A DNA stretch of 64,000 nucleotides from Hyphomicrobium_A sp963776675 (GCA_963776675.1 CAVZNR010000049.1:62001-126000); one strand, 5' to 3'; numbered from the stretch's first letter, positions 1 to 8,549 are shown. Numbers and translations are program-made. Notes: generated by a model from the sequence alone, not told the origin.

Positions 1-279
1 TCGCGCTTGCGCCCCGGGATGATGAGATCGGGAAGCTTGTAGTCGGGCGTCAGCCCGCGGAACGCTGTGTCAAAGGTGGCGCGCGATACCCCCAGCGCCT
101 GCGCTTCCGGCCACAGGCCTATCGAGCCAGGTGCGGAATGCGTCGGCGGCCGAGACCGGCGCGTCGGCCAGCCCTAAGAAAAGCATTGCCGCCAGGACGC
201 GCACGCACAGCCTGCGGCTGCCGAGCCTCACCTTTGTTCCGAACAGCACTGCGCCTCCCGGGTCACCGTTGCTCTTCAT
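1..279 (-). pseudogene. Lytic murein transglycosylase, N-terminal part, frameshifted and cut by window edge
   Basis: This is the start of a periplasmic lytic transglycosylase (MltB-like family), which cleaves peptidoglycan glycan strands. Reading leftward from 279, a signal peptide (residues about 20-45, ending VSAADA) leads into FRTWLD. That frame then stops at 70. In the next frame, from about 119, the reading GLWPEAQALGVSRATF continues open to the window edge through FRGLTPDYKLPDLIIPGRKR. The two pieces join perfectly into the family's N-terminal consensus if one base near position 120 is removed (GATAGGC read as GATGGC). The shift is therefore either a recent mutation or a sequence error. 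The catalytic domain lies outside the window. The start is uncertain because the leader is long; an internal Met at about residue 32 is possible. Confidence 0.7.
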
Positions 280-467
280 GCCTACCTCACCGCATTTCGG
301 GGCGATTTTGCGGCTCGCAGACGGGGATCTCGATGTGGCCCGATTGGCACATATGTTCGAATTCCGGCCCTCATCCGCGCGCGGACGTTCTCAATAGGCG
401 ATAGTCCGATAGGTTGTGCACAGTTCTATTTCGTAGTCGCGTTAGTTGCGTACGGGGGGTTGATATT

Positions 468-1232
468 ATGTGGCGTTGCGTTCGGCGTTTTGGCGCCGCT
501 TTCGGTGCTGTGGCTCTTCTGAGCACCATTCCCGCTAAGGCAGATCCAACCTGGACAGGGACTTATGTCGGCGCACATGCCGGATACGGCTCGGCCGATT
601 GGGACGGCAATCTGTTTTCTACGACACACGCGCCACCCAATCAGGCCTACGGATTTGATCCCTCGAACGTAACCATCGGGGACGAGGGGGCGCTCGGCGG
701 CCTCCAAATCGGTCACAACGAGCAGTTTGGCTCGCTGGTTGTTGGCCTAGAGATCGACGCTTCCAAGACCGATCTCGACGCCAGCGGAAGCTACATCAAC
801 ATCAATAAAAGCTTTCAGTGGGATGTGAATACCCAGATGCAATGGCTTGGCACGGCCCGTGTCCGCATCGGGTGGGCTACCAAGGACCTGCTCCTCTACG
901 CCACCGGCGGCGCAGCGTATGCACGTACGGACGGGGACCTGGTCGTCACCCACCTGACCTGCGCGCAGTGCCCCCGGGTGAGCGCGACCGGTTCGGCCGA
1001 CGAGGACCATTTTGGCTACACGGTCGGCGGCGGCCTGGAATGGCGCTTGACGGGAAATTGGTCGCTCAAGTCGGAGTATCTCTACGTCGATCTCGGAAAA
1101 GAAGACTACCATTTTACGGGCGAGGTGGCCGCCGTTTACGGAGGCGGTCCGCACGTCACCGACTCATTCCCGGCAGACCTCAGCCTGCACACGGTGCGCG
1201 TCGGCGTAAACTACAAGCTCAGTTCGAACTAG
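468..1232 (+). CDS. Outer-membrane beta-barrel protein (Omp25/Omp31-like porin family)
   Basis: A 254-residue outer-membrane protein of the OmpA-like barrel family common in Hyphomicrobiales (Omp25/RopB/Omp31 type). A signal peptide of about 25 residues ends at IPAKA, and the mature protein begins DPTWTGTYVGAHAGYG, the usual opening of this family. Alternating aromatic and polar strands follow, for example WLGTARVRIGWA, LLLYATGGAAYA, HFGYTVGGGLEWRL and WSLKSEYLYVDLG. The last strand ends HTVRVGVNYKL plus three residues. ATG 468 is preferred over the longer reading from 414 because it gives a clean signal peptide and has a GGGG ribosome site about 8 bases upstream. It diverges from the transglycosylase and is convergent with galE (13-bp gap). 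The role is structural or porin-like; no substrate can be read from sequence. Confidence 0.85.
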   Translation: MWRCVRRFGAAFGAVALLSTIPAKADPTWTGTYVGAHAGYGSADWDGNLFSTTHAPPNQAYGFDPSNVTIGDEGALGGLQIGHNEQFGSLVVGLEIDASKTDLDASGSYININKSFQWDVNTQMQWLGTARVRIGWATKDLLLYATGGAAYARTDGDLVVTHLTCAQCPRVSATGSADEDHFGYTVGGGLEWRLTGNWSLKSEYLYVDLGKEDYHFTGEVAAVYGGGPHVTDSFPADLSLHTVRVGVNYKLSSN

Positions 1233-1245
1233 ATCGGCTCGTGAC

Positions 1246-2238
1246 TCAGCTGGCGTGCTTGAACTGCTTCAGGTGCGTCTCCCAGGCGAGCGCCTGGCGC
1301 GTGATCGTGTCGAGGTTGTCGAAGGCCGGACGCCACCCGAGCCGCACCCGGATCTTGTCGGAGGCGGCCACGATCGCCGCAGGATCGCCCGGGCGGCGGG
1401 GCGCCAGCCGCACCTCGAAATCGGCACCGGAGACGCGTTTCACCGCGTCGATCACCTGCAGCACCGAGAACCCCTGCGAGTAGCCGCAGTTGAACACATC
1501 CGAATCGCCGCCGTCGCGCAGGTGGCGCAGGGCTGCCAGATGCGCGCGCGCCAGATCCGTCACCTGGATGTAGTCGCGGATGCAGGTGCCGTCCGGCGTG
1601 TCGTAGTCGGTGCCGAAAACCTCCAGATACGGCCGTTTGCCCAGTGCGGCCTCGCACGCAACCTTGATGAGGTGCGTGGCGTTGGGCGTCGACTGGCCGG
1701 AGCGGCCCTTGGGATCGGCGCCGGCCACGTTGAAATAGCGTAGCGCCACGTAGCGGAAATCGTGGGCGCGCGCGGTGTCGCCGAGCATGATCTCCGTCAT
1801 CAGCTTGGAGGAGCCGTAGGGGGACATGGGGTTGAGGGTCGCATCCTCGCCGACCGGGTTCTCCTTGGGCATGCCGTAGACGGCAGCGGTTGAGGAGAAA
1901 ATGAAATTCTTGATGCCCATCTCCACCGCGACCTCGATGAGGGCGCGCGATTTGACGGTGTTGTTGTGGTAGTAGCCGAGCGGATCGGCGACCGACTCCG
2001 GCACCACGATCGAGCCGGCGAAATGCAGGATGGACTGCACCGCGTGCTTGCGCACGATCGAGCGCACCAGCTCCTGATCGCCCACGTCGCCGACAACAAG
2101 TGTGGCGTTGGCCGGGACCGCCCAGCGGAAGCCTGTCGACAGATTGTCGAGGACGATGACGCTTTCACCGGAATCGAGAAGCTCGAGCACCATGTGGCTT
2201 CCGATGTATCCGGCTCCGCCGGTGACGAGTACACTCAT
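1246..2238 (-). CDS. galE: UDP-glucose 4-epimerase
   Basis: A 330-residue extended short-chain dehydrogenase that interconverts UDP-glucose and UDP-galactose in the cytoplasm with bound NAD. The N-terminal Rossmann motif GGAGYIGSH lies at residues 7-15, and the catalytic YxxxK is Y141-GSS-K145 with the S/T triad near 115-117. Family blocks such as LHFAGSIVVPESV, LRYFNVAGADP and GTCIRDYIQVTDLA are all present, and length is normal. It lies back to back with galU, which makes its UDP-glucose substrate, across a 330-bp gap holding two palindromes. Together with the nearby kdsD this marks a surface-polysaccharide precursor region. No defect is seen. Confidence 0.96.
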   Translation of the reverse strand: MSVLVTGGAGYIGSHMVLELLDSGESVIVLDNLSTGFRWAVPANATLVVGDVGDQELVRSIVRKHAVQSILHFAGSIVVPESVADPLGYYHNNTVKSRALIEVAVEMGIKNFIFSSTAAVYGMPKENPVGEDATLNPMSPYGSSKLMTEIMLGDTARAHDFRYVALRYFNVAGADPKGRSGQSTPNATHLIKVACEAALGKRPYLEVFGTDYDTPDGTCIRDYIQVTDLARAHLAALRHLRDGGDSDVFNCGYSQGFSVLQVIDAVKRVSGADFEVRLAPRRPGDPAAIVAASDKIRVRLGWRPAFDNLDTITRQALAWETHLKQFKHAS

Positions 2239-2271
2239 CGCTTGCGCCTTCCCGATATTGGCCTTAGTGGC

Positions 2272-2347
2272 CTAGTGTGATGATCGAGAAATTCGCCGTC
2301 GCTCGCGGCACACGTTTGAGCGAATTTCTCGATCTGAATCACACTAG
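2272..2347. repeat. Imperfect palindrome A, termini CTAGTGTGA/TCACACTAG
   Basis: Left arm 2272-2295 (starting CTAGTGTGATGATCGAG) is complementary to right arm 2321-2347 (ending GAATCACACTAG). The match is complete apart from a three-base insertion, around a GC-rich loop of 25 bases. There is no T-run, so it is not an obvious terminator. It resembles a small mobile or REP-like intergenic element. Confidence 0.7.
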
Positions 2348-2361
2348 CGATTCCATAATTT

Positions 2362-2436
2362 TAGTGTCCCTTTTGATTCCGAAGTTCGCTGGGGACCTAG
2401 CATCGAGCGCGGGCGAACTTCGGGATCGGGACACTA
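2362..2436. repeat. Imperfect palindrome B, termini TAGTGTCCC/GGGACACTA
   Basis: Left arm 2362-2389 (TAGTGTCCC then CCGAAGTTCGC) pairs with right arm 2413-2436 (GCGAACTTCGG then GGGACACTA). It has the same TAGTGT termini and layout as palindrome A, 15 bp away. The two look like diverged copies of one element type. Confidence 0.7.
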
Positions 2437-2568
2437 GCCGTTTAGCATCACAAAGCTTAACCATGGCCTGAAACAACGCCGCTCACATCCCCATCGTTTC
2501 AAGATTTACACCAAATTTGCGCCCTTCCCCGCGTAAATTGGCGTCTACCCTAGGCTTTGGAGTCCCCC

Positions 2569-3450
2569 ATGCCCGCAGTTAAGAAGCGCATCCGCAAGGC
2601 CGTTTTCCCCGTCGCGGGGCTCGGCACGCGCTTCCTCCCCGCCACCAAGGCCGTGCCCAAGGAGATGCTGACCGTGGTGGACCGGCCAGCCATCCAGCAC
2701 GTCGTCGACGAGGCGCGCGCTGCCGGCATCGAGCACTTTATTTTCGTCACTGGGCGCAACAAAGGCGCCATCGAGGATCACTTCGACCGCCAGCCGGAGC
2801 TGGAGGCGACGCTCGCCGAGCGCGGCAAGACCAAGGAGCTCGAGTTGCTCGCGCGCGATCTGCCCGCGGCCGGCGCCACCAGCTTCACCCGTCAGCAGGA
2901 ACCCCTAGGCCTCGGTCACGCGGTCTGGTGCGCGCGTGAGCTCGTTGGCGACGAGCCCTTCGCGTTGCTCCTCCCCGACATGCTGCATCACGGTTCGCAG
3001 CCCTGCCTGCAGGAAATGATCGACGCCTACGAGACGCACGGCGGCAGCCACATCGCGGTGTCGCCGGTGCCGGAGGAGGAGGCGCACCTTTACGGCATCG
3101 TCGGGGTCAAGGACCGCGACGCCAAGGTGTCGGCCATCACCAGCATGATCGAGAAGCCCAAGAAGGGCACCGCACCCTCGAACCTGCACATCACCGGGCG
3201 CTACATCCTCCAGCCGGAGATCTTCGATATCCTGGAAAACCAGGAGCGCGGCACCGGCGGCGAGATCCAGCTGACCGACGCCATGATCGCCATGCAGAAG
3301 AGCGGCCGGCCCTACTATGCCGTGCGCTTCGACGGCAAGATCTACGACTGCGGCACCAAGCTGGGGTTCCTCATGGCGAACGTCGCCTACGCGCTGGAGC
3401 GCGAGGATCTCGGCCCCGCCCTCAAGTCCGAGCTTGCCAAGCTCGTGTAG
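2569..3450 (+). CDS. galU: UTP-glucose-1-phosphate uridylyltransferase
   Basis: A 293-residue nucleotidyltransferase that makes UDP-glucose from UTP and glucose 1-phosphate; in rhizobia the orthologue is often called exoN. The N-terminal nucleotide-binding signature is VFPVAGLGTRFLPATKAVPKEML, followed by IFVTGRNKGAIEDHFD, LGLGHAVWCAR, and the C-terminal GGEIQLTDAM and FDGKIYDCGTKLGF. ATG 2569 is chosen over an in-frame TTG twelve bases earlier because GGAG lies six bases upstream and family members begin with this basic stretch. It diverges from galE. Length is normal and no missing residues are seen. Confidence 0.96.
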   Translation: MPAVKKRIRKAVFPVAGLGTRFLPATKAVPKEMLTVVDRPAIQHVVDEARAAGIEHFIFVTGRNKGAIEDHFDRQPELEATLAERGKTKELELLARDLPAAGATSFTRQQEPLGLGHAVWCARELVGDEPFALLLPDMLHHGSQPCLQEMIDAYETHGGSHIAVSPVPEEEAHLYGIVGVKDRDAKVSAITSMIEKPKKGTAPSNLHITGRYILQPEIFDILENQERGTGGEIQLTDAMIAMQKSGRPYYAVRFDGKIYDCGTKLGFLMANVAYALEREDLGPALKSELAKLV

Positions 3451-3471
3451 GGCAGCATCGAACGCGTTCTA

Positions 3472-3612
3472 CCCCCTCACCCGCTCGCCCGGCTCATGCC
3501 GGGCTCACGACCTCTCCCCCTGGGAGAGGTAAGGAGCCGCGATTGACCCTTGCCAAGTCCCCTCCTGGGGGGAGAGGTCGGAAGCGAATGAAATGAGCTT
3601 CCGGGTGAGGGG
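3472..3612. repeat. Compound GC-rich REP-like inverted repeat after galU
   Basis: A 141-bp element between the convergent galU and barrel genes. The outer arms are CCCCTCACCCG near 3473 and CGGGTGAGGGG ending at 3612. Inside are a perfect 7-bp hairpin at 3487-3504 (GCCCGGC-TCAT-GCCGGGC) and an 8-bp one at 3511-3529 (CCTCTCCC / GGGAGAGG). It is of the same general class as the repeats inside dnaE2 and imuB and may act as a bidirectional transcript end. Confidence 0.65.
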
Positions 3613-3636
3613 ATGGTCGTTCGCAGAATTTGCTGA

Positions 3637-5361
3637 CTACTGCCGCAGGCGCACGCCGAGCTGCACCTCTTCCACCGTGTAGCTGCTGATGGGGACCGTG
3701 GAGTCGAACACGGTGTGCTGGTAGCGCCCGAACAGCACCGCCTGACGGCTCAGGTAGTACTCGAGCCCGGTCGCCGCCGTGAGCTGGTTTTCGTGAATGC
3801 CGGCACCGACGAAGTCGCGCGTGAAGAAGCCGAGCCCGGCGATGCCGACGAGCCGCGTCTGGAAGCTGTGGCGCGCCTCAAGCCCGTAGGTGCGCTCCAG
3901 GACGCCGCCGGAATCGACCGTCGTGGTCTCGGCCACATCGGTCGTCGCCGTGAGCAGCACCGTCGTCAGCGGCGTCGGGCGCCAGGTCAAATTGGCGTCG
4001 ACCAGAAGCCCGTCGATGACCTCCAGGATGTGATTGTCCGGCGTCTGGCGTCCGTAGCCGAGGCTAACCTCGCCGCGCAGGTATTCCCCGATCGTGCCGA
4101 ACGACACGCCCGCCCTGTAGCGCTCGCCCGTCGAGGAGCGGATGATGCCGTCCGTGAACGCCGGGATCTGATAGTCGCGCTGATTGAAGGCGACATCGGC
4201 GAACACGAACAGCGTGGGCATGAACTCCCACTGCGGCCGCACGGCCTCCTCATAAAGCGTGTAGTCCCGATCGGAATTGCTCTGCACGATGCCGTCGAAG
4301 TTGTCGGCGCTATAGCTCGTATCGACGATGCCGCCGCGCAGCTGCACCGACAGCCGGTTGAAGCGCTGATTGAAGGCGCCGCGCCCGCGATCGACGGTGA
4401 TGTTGGGGCGCGTGCCGAGCGAGCTGGCGTTGATGGCGTTGCGGCTTTCCTGCGCGAATTCCCGGGAGATGGCGCCCTGCAGGTTGGTGCGGCGCGTGAC
4501 GTCGAGCCGCCCCAGCCCCTCCACCACGTAGGCGCGGTTGTCTTCCGTCGGGTACTTGTCGTGGAAGCTCAGGTCGCCGGCCGCGCGCACCTCGACCGCG
4601 TGCGTGCTCCAGTTGGAGACAAGCCGCGCGGCCGGGCGCACCTCCAGCGAATAGTCGCCGAGCGCCACCGGCGAGGCAAAGAGGTTGCTGTTGTAGTCGC
4701 CGTCGGCCTCCACCGTGGTGAAGAGCGTGAAGCTCCCCAGCCGCATACCGAGCGGCACGAACGGCTCGGGGTCGAACAACGCCAGCGGCCGGTTGGCGAA
4801 GACCGGATTGGTCTCCTCGACCTGCAGCAGCAGCGGATCGAAGCCCGTGGCACCGGGACCAAGGGCGGCGATATCCGCCGGCGGCCGCACGTCGAGCTGG
4901 GTGATGTCCTCCTCCTCGGCGAACGGATTGGGGCGGTTGAGATCGATCACGCCATCGCCGGTTCCGGGTGGCTCGGCCATGGCAAGATCGCCGTCCTGGG
5001 GAGCGGGGATCCGCCGCGGCACGACCTCGCCGAAAGGATCGACGTCCTCGGCCTCGGCCTGCGATCGCGTCTCCCAGCCTTCCGGCTGGCCGTCGGCTTC
5101 GAGCGGGCCGGCCGCCGCGGCCGGATTGAAGCCGCCGTCGCGGTAGACGCTGTCATCGAGGGCTTGCGAGACCGACGCGGCGAATGCACCGGCGGAAGCG
5201 GCCGTTGGGGGGCGCGGCACGGGAGCACGCTCGGCGGCACGCGGCGCGGGATCGAGAATTTGGGCATGGGCCGGCGGGGTCGCCAGCGCCGCCCAGGCCA
5301 CGGCTACAACGCCCAATAGAACTGAGAACTCGCAGCCTGCGACCCACCAAAGCGCTCCCAT
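3637..5361 (-). CDS. Outer-membrane beta-barrel protein, putative beta-barrel porin-2 (BBP2_2) family
   Basis: A 574-residue outer-membrane protein. After a signal peptide ending PPAHAQ come about 170 residues rich in Pro, Ala and acidic residues. A barrel follows from about residue 180, with blocks such as VEADGDYNSNLFA, LEVRPAARLVSNW and ANLTWRPTPLTTVLLTAT, ending in the strand VEEVQLGVRLRQ. This layout matches the BBP2_2 barrels found beside exopolysaccharide genes in rhizobia, consistent with galE, galU and kdsD around it. The start is set at ATG 5361 because it gives a normal signal peptide; the frame stays open upstream to 5523. It diverges from kdsD. The cargo is unknown and a role in polysaccharide export is inference only. 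Confidence 0.75.
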   Translation of the reverse strand: MGALWWVAGCEFSVLLGVVAVAWAALATPPAHAQILDPAPRAAERAPVPRPPTAASAGAFAASVSQALDDSVYRDGGFNPAAAAGPLEADGQPEGWETRSQAEAEDVDPFGEVVPRRIPAPQDGDLAMAEPPGTGDGVIDLNRPNPFAEEEDITQLDVRPPADIAALGPGATGFDPLLLQVEETNPVFANRPLALFDPEPFVPLGMRLGSFTLFTTVEADGDYNSNLFASPVALGDYSLEVRPAARLVSNWSTHAVEVRAAGDLSFHDKYPTEDNRAYVVEGLGRLDVTRRTNLQGAISREFAQESRNAINASSLGTRPNITVDRGRGAFNQRFNRLSVQLRGGIVDTSYSADNFDGIVQSNSDRDYTLYEEAVRPQWEFMPTLFVFADVAFNQRDYQIPAFTDGIIRSSTGERYRAGVSFGTIGEYLRGEVSLGYGRQTPDNHILEVIDGLLVDANLTWRPTPLTTVLLTATTDVAETTTVDSGGVLERTYGLEARHSFQTRLVGIAGLGFFTRDFVGAGIHENQLTAATGLEYYLSRQAVLFGRYQHTVFDSTVPISSYTVEEVQLGVRLRQ

Positions 5362-5600
5362 GATCACTCGCCACGCGAACGCCCACACGCGGGTGGAACA
5401 GTAAGGAACGACGGTTAATGGTCTGTTTAGGATACGCGGACGCGCAGCGAGCAGCGGATTGCGGCGCAAGTGCCGAATTTCGGGACCGCCCTGCGCCCTT
5501 TTTGGTAAACAAAAGGTTGACAATAAATGGACGATCCGTTGCCCTGTGTTGTATCAAAGGCTTCAGAGGCGCCTGACGAGACTCGGGGGATTTACGAGCC

Positions 5601-6626
5601 ATGACGGCGGCCAACGGGCCCTTGCGGAAATTCAAGAGCATCGAAGGCGGCAAGCGGCTGACCCGCTTGCCCGTTGCCTCAGCCTTGCGCACGCTGGATC
5701 TGGAGTGCGAGGGCCTCAGCCTGCTGCGCCAGGCGCTCGCGGGTCCGATGGCCCGCTCCTTCGCCGAAGCCCTGCGCAAGCTGCGCGCCGCCCGCGGCCG
5801 CGTGGTCGTCACCGGCATCGGCAAGAGCGGCCACATCGGTCAGAAGATGGCGGCGACGTTCGCGTCGACCGGCCGGCCGGCGTTCTTCGTGCACCCGACC
5901 GAGGCCTCGCACGGCGACCTGGGCATGATTACGCCGGACGACGTGCTGCTGGCGCTGTCCTGGTCGGGCGAGACCGTCGAGCTCAAACCGCTCATCACCT
6001 ACGCGCGCCGCTACAACGTCCCCCTTATCGCCATCACCTCGCGCGCCAACTCCGCGCTCGGCCAGCAGGCCGACATCGTTCTGGAGCTGCCGCGCATCAA
6101 GGAGGCGTGCCCTCACGGCCTCGCCCCCACGACGTCGACCGCCATGCAGCTCGTCTTGGGCGACTGCCTCGCCATCGCGCTGCTGGAGGCCAAGGGCTTC
6201 ACGGCCATGGAGTTCAAGGCCTTCCATCCCGGCGGCTCGCTGGGCGCCAGCCTCAAGTACGTGACCGACGTGATGCACAAGGGCGACCAGCTTCCGCTCG
6301 CGCGCGACACCGAGCCCATGAGCGCCGCCCTCGTCACCATGACGCAAAAGAGCTTCGGCTGTCTCGGCATCCTCGACGCCAAGGGCAAGCTCATCGGCAT
6401 CGTGACCGACGGCGATTTGCGCCGTCACATGGGCGAGGATCTGGTGCGCGCGCGCGCCGCCGACATCATGACAAAGCGCCCCAAGACGGCGACGCCCAAG
6501 ATGCTGGCCTCGGCCGCGCTGGAGATGATCAACGCTTCGCGCATTACGGCGCTGTTCGTGGTTGAGCGGGGCCGCCCGGTTGGCATCGTGCACATCCACG
6601 ATCTTCTGCGCGTCGGCGTGGCCTAG
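5601..6626 (+). CDS. kdsD: Arabinose-5-phosphate isomerase (KpsF/GutQ family)
   Basis: A 341-residue enzyme converting ribulose 5-phosphate to arabinose 5-phosphate, the first step toward the lipopolysaccharide sugar Kdo. An N-terminal SIS domain (about residues 50-190) shows VVTGIGKSGHIGQKMAATFASTG, SHGDLGMI, LALSWSGET and PTTSTAMQLVLGD. Two CBS domains follow (about 220-341; VMHKGDQLPL, GIVTDGDLRRHM and GIVHIHDLLRVG). Length fits the family. It runs opposite to the upstream barrel gene and its last four bases overlap the end of the convergent NfeD gene. Start ATG 5601 is the first in-frame ATG. Confidence 0.94.
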   Translation: MTAANGPLRKFKSIEGGKRLTRLPVASALRTLDLECEGLSLLRQALAGPMARSFAEALRKLRAARGRVVVTGIGKSGHIGQKMAATFASTGRPAFFVHPTEASHGDLGMITPDDVLLALSWSGETVELKPLITYARRYNVPLIAITSRANSALGQQADIVLELPRIKEACPHGLAPTTSTAMQLVLGDCLAIALLEAKGFTAMEFKAFHPGGSLGASLKYVTDVMHKGDQLPLARDTEPMSAALVTMTQKSFGCLGILDAKGKLIGIVTDGDLRRHMGEDLVRARAADIMTKRPKTATPKMLASAALEMINASRITALFVVERGRPVGIVHIHDLLRVGVA

Positions 6627-7048
6627 GTCTCCTCGACCGTCAGAGCCGTGCCGCTGACGCCGGTAACCCGCACGCGGTCGCCGGCCTCGGCCCGACAGCC
6701 CTCGGCCACCCACACGCTATCGCCCGCGCGCACGACACCACGACCGCCGGTTGCAATCGCATCCTCGACCACGACCACCTGACCCACGAGCTCCATGCCG
6801 CGGCGGTTCAACTCGGGCTCATCGCTCAAGGCGGCGCCCGAACGAAACCACATCTGGTCGATGACCATGTCGGCGATCACGATCACGAGGCCCGCGCCGG
6901 CCCAGTACCAGCCGACCGTGTCGCCGACCGCGCCGAGAAAGATTCCGTAGATGGCGGCGCCCACGCCGACGACAGGCAGCAGCAGGCTCGCCAACGCGGT
7001 GAGCCACACGGCAGCGGTCGGTTGCCCGTCTCGTTTACGAAGTTGCAT
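6623..7048 (-). CDS. NfeD-like membrane protein, second copy
   Basis: A 141-residue short NfeD-family protein. Two or three membrane helices (about residues 12-65) are followed by a C-terminal OB-fold beta domain with the pattern VGQVVVVEDAI, GRGVVRAGDSVWVA and GDRVRVTGVSGTALTVE. Proteins of this type partner with SPFH/stomatin-like proteins in bacterial membrane microdomains. The start at ATG 7048 lies inside the end of the upstream NfeD gene (14-bp overlap), which suggests translational coupling; the frame continues upstream to 7165 but that reading lies inside the other gene. Its ISDEP-like linker (ALSDEPELNRRG) matches the neighbour's AISDEPGLNLRA, indicating a tandem duplication. Confidence 0.8.
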   Translation of the reverse strand: MQLRKRDGQPTAAVWLTALASLLLPVVGVGAAIYGIFLGAVGDTVGWYWAGAGLVIVIADMVIDQMWFRSGAALSDEPELNRRGMELVGQVVVVEDAIATGGRGVVRAGDSVWVAEGCRAEAGDRVRVTGVSGTALTVEET

Positions 7049-7490
7049 GCTCCACCAACAGTACCGTTCCGTGCGTTCCCGTAATCCGAACGCGTGCACC
7101 CTGCGGCGCATCGAGGCCCTGTGCCGGCCACAGCGTGTCGCCGACCCGCACCTTGCCGCGTCCATCGGCGATGGCCTCCGCGACCGTCACCACGCGGCCC
7201 ACGTACTGGCCCGCGCGCAGGTTGAGGCCGGGCTCATCGCTGATCGCCATCTCCGGCCCGGCATAGCGGCGCACGAAGAAGACGGTGATGCAGGAAATGA
7301 TGGCGAAGGCGATCAATTGCCACTCCCAGGGGATGTCAACCGCGAGACCCAAGATGCCGACGATGACCGCGGCCAATCCGAACCAGACGAAGTGCACGCC
7401 CGGCACCAGCGTCTCCAGGACGAACAGCGCCACGGCGACGATGAACCAGCTCCAGGCACCGAGGCTCCAGAAGAATTCGGTCAACCGCAT
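7035..7490 (-). CDS. NfeD-like membrane protein, first copy
   Basis: A 151-residue NfeD-family protein with membrane helices at about residues 10-32, 35-52 and 54-72, then an OB-fold domain (VGRVVTVAEAIADGRGKVRVGDTLW to RVRITGTHGTVLLVEH). It follows the SPFH gene by 60 bp and overlaps the second NfeD gene by 14 bp, so the three probably form one transcript. NfeD proteins work with band-7 proteins in membrane quality control, which is knowledge of the family rather than something the sequence proves. Start ATG 7490 gives the expected short hydrophilic N-terminus. Confidence 0.85.
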   Translation of the reverse strand: MRLTEFFWSLGAWSWFIVAVALFVLETLVPGVHFVWFGLAAVIVGILGLAVDIPWEWQLIAFAIISCITVFFVRRYAGPEMAISDEPGLNLRAGQYVGRVVTVAEAIADGRGKVRVGDTLWPAQGLDAPQGARVRITGTHGTVLLVEHATS

Positions 7491-7550
7491 GTCTAGGACC
7501 TCCCATCCGTCTCCCCAGCATAGCAGACAGCCGTTCCCTCATTCCAAATC

Positions 7551-8549
7551 CTAAGCGTGCGGAACGCTGCCCCGCGTCGGACGCGCCGGCGCCGGCGGGG
7601 GGGTGCCGCCACCGCCGAACGCCTCGCCGGTGATCTGTGCGAGCCCGGCAATGGAGCCGATCACCGAGGAGGCCTCGAGCGGCATCATGATGACCTTCTG
7701 GTTGGGCGCCTTGGCCAAGAACTCCAGCGCCTTCACGTAGTTGTTGGCCACGAAGTAGTTGATCGCCTGTACGTTTCCCGCCGCGATGGCATCCGACACG
7801 AGCTGCGTCGCCTTGGCCTCGGCGGCCGCCGACCGCTCGCGCGCCTCGGCATCCTTGAACGCGGCCTCGCGCCGGCCCTCGGCCTCCAGCACCACGGCCT
7901 GCTTCTCGCCTTCGGCGCGCAGGATCGCCGCCTGGCGCAAGCCTTCCGACTCCAGGATCTGGGCGCGCTTCTCGCGCTCGGCCTTCATCTGGCGGGCCAT
8001 GCTGTCGACGAGATCGCGCGGGGGATCGATGTCCTTGATCTCGATGCGCGTGACCTTGATGCCCCACGCTTCCGTCGCCTGGTCGACGACGTGCAAAAGC
8101 CGCGCGTTGATCTGGTCGCGGTTCGACAGGAGCTCATCGAGGTCCATCGAGCCCATGACGGTGCGCACGTTGGTCATGGTCAGGTTGATGATCGAGGGCT
8201 CGAGCTGGTCGACCTCGTAGGCGGCGCGGGCGGCGTTCAACACCTGAAAGAACGTGACGCCGTTGACGCGCACCATGGCGTTGTCGCGGGTGATGACGTC
8301 CTGGCTTGGAATGTCGAGCACCTGCTCCTTCATGTTCATGCGGTTGCCGACGCGCTCCATGATTGGGATCAGGATGTGCAGCCCCGGCTGCAGCGTGCGC
8401 GTATAGCGGCCGAAATTCTCGACCGTGTAGTTGGTGCCCTGAGGCACGATCTTGACCGTCGACCACAACGCCGCGACGGCCAGCATGATGAGCAGGATGC
8501 CGAAAATTTCGAAGCCGCCCGAGAGCGGATAGAGCGGATCAGTTCCCAT
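7551..8549 (-). CDS. SPFH/band-7 stomatin-like protein (paraslipin, QmcA-like)
   Basis: A 332-residue membrane-anchored SPFH protein. One N-terminal helix (about residues 12-32, FGILLIMLAVAALWSTV) is followed by the band-7 domain (IVPQGTNYTVENFGRYTRTL, PGLHILIPIMERV, VITRDNAMVRVNGVTFFQV). An Ala/Glu-rich coiled coil follows (about 190-260), and a conserved tail ending in a Pro/Gly-rich stretch. Such proteins oligomerise into membrane scaffolds and pair with NfeD, as here. ATG 8549 is chosen because AAAGG lies six bases upstream; the frame is open to 8588 without a better signal. Upstream is a 208-bp gap shared with the divergent lipoprotein gene. Confidence 0.9.
   Translation of the reverse strand: MGTDPLYPLSGGFEIFGILLIMLAVAALWSTVKIVPQGTNYTVENFGRYTRTLQPGLHILIPIMERVGNRMNMKEQVLDIPSQDVITRDNAMVRVNGVTFFQVLNAARAAYEVDQLEPSIINLTMTNVRTVMGSMDLDELLSNRDQINARLLHVVDQATEAWGIKVTRIEIKDIDPPRDLVDSMARQMKAEREKRAQILESEGLRQAAILRAEGEKQAVVLEAEGRREAAFKDAEARERSAAAEAKATQLVSDAIAAGNVQAINYFVANNYVKALEFLAKAPNQKVIMMPLEASSVIGSIAGLAQITGEAFGGGGTPPPAPARPTRGSVPHA

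Larger units (their letters stand above)
2239..2568. other. galE-galU intergenic region with two large palindromes
   Basis: This 330-bp gap separates the divergent galE and galU genes. It contains two neighbouring imperfect inverted repeats (listed separately) and must also hold both promoters. A GGAG ribosome site for galU sits at 2559-2562, six bases before ATG 2569. No gene is seen in it. Confidence 0.6.

Noticed and set aside
328..360. A sigma-54 promoter before the porin-like gene (TGGCCCGATTGGCAC)
   Set aside because: The spacing between GG and GC is 8 bases instead of 10, so it does not meet the -24/-12 rule.
3715..5319. A 534-codon plus-strand reading frame opposite the BBP2-type barrel
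   Set aside because: Composition is typical of a GC-rich shadow frame. The minus-strand reading has a signal peptide and beta-barrel strands.
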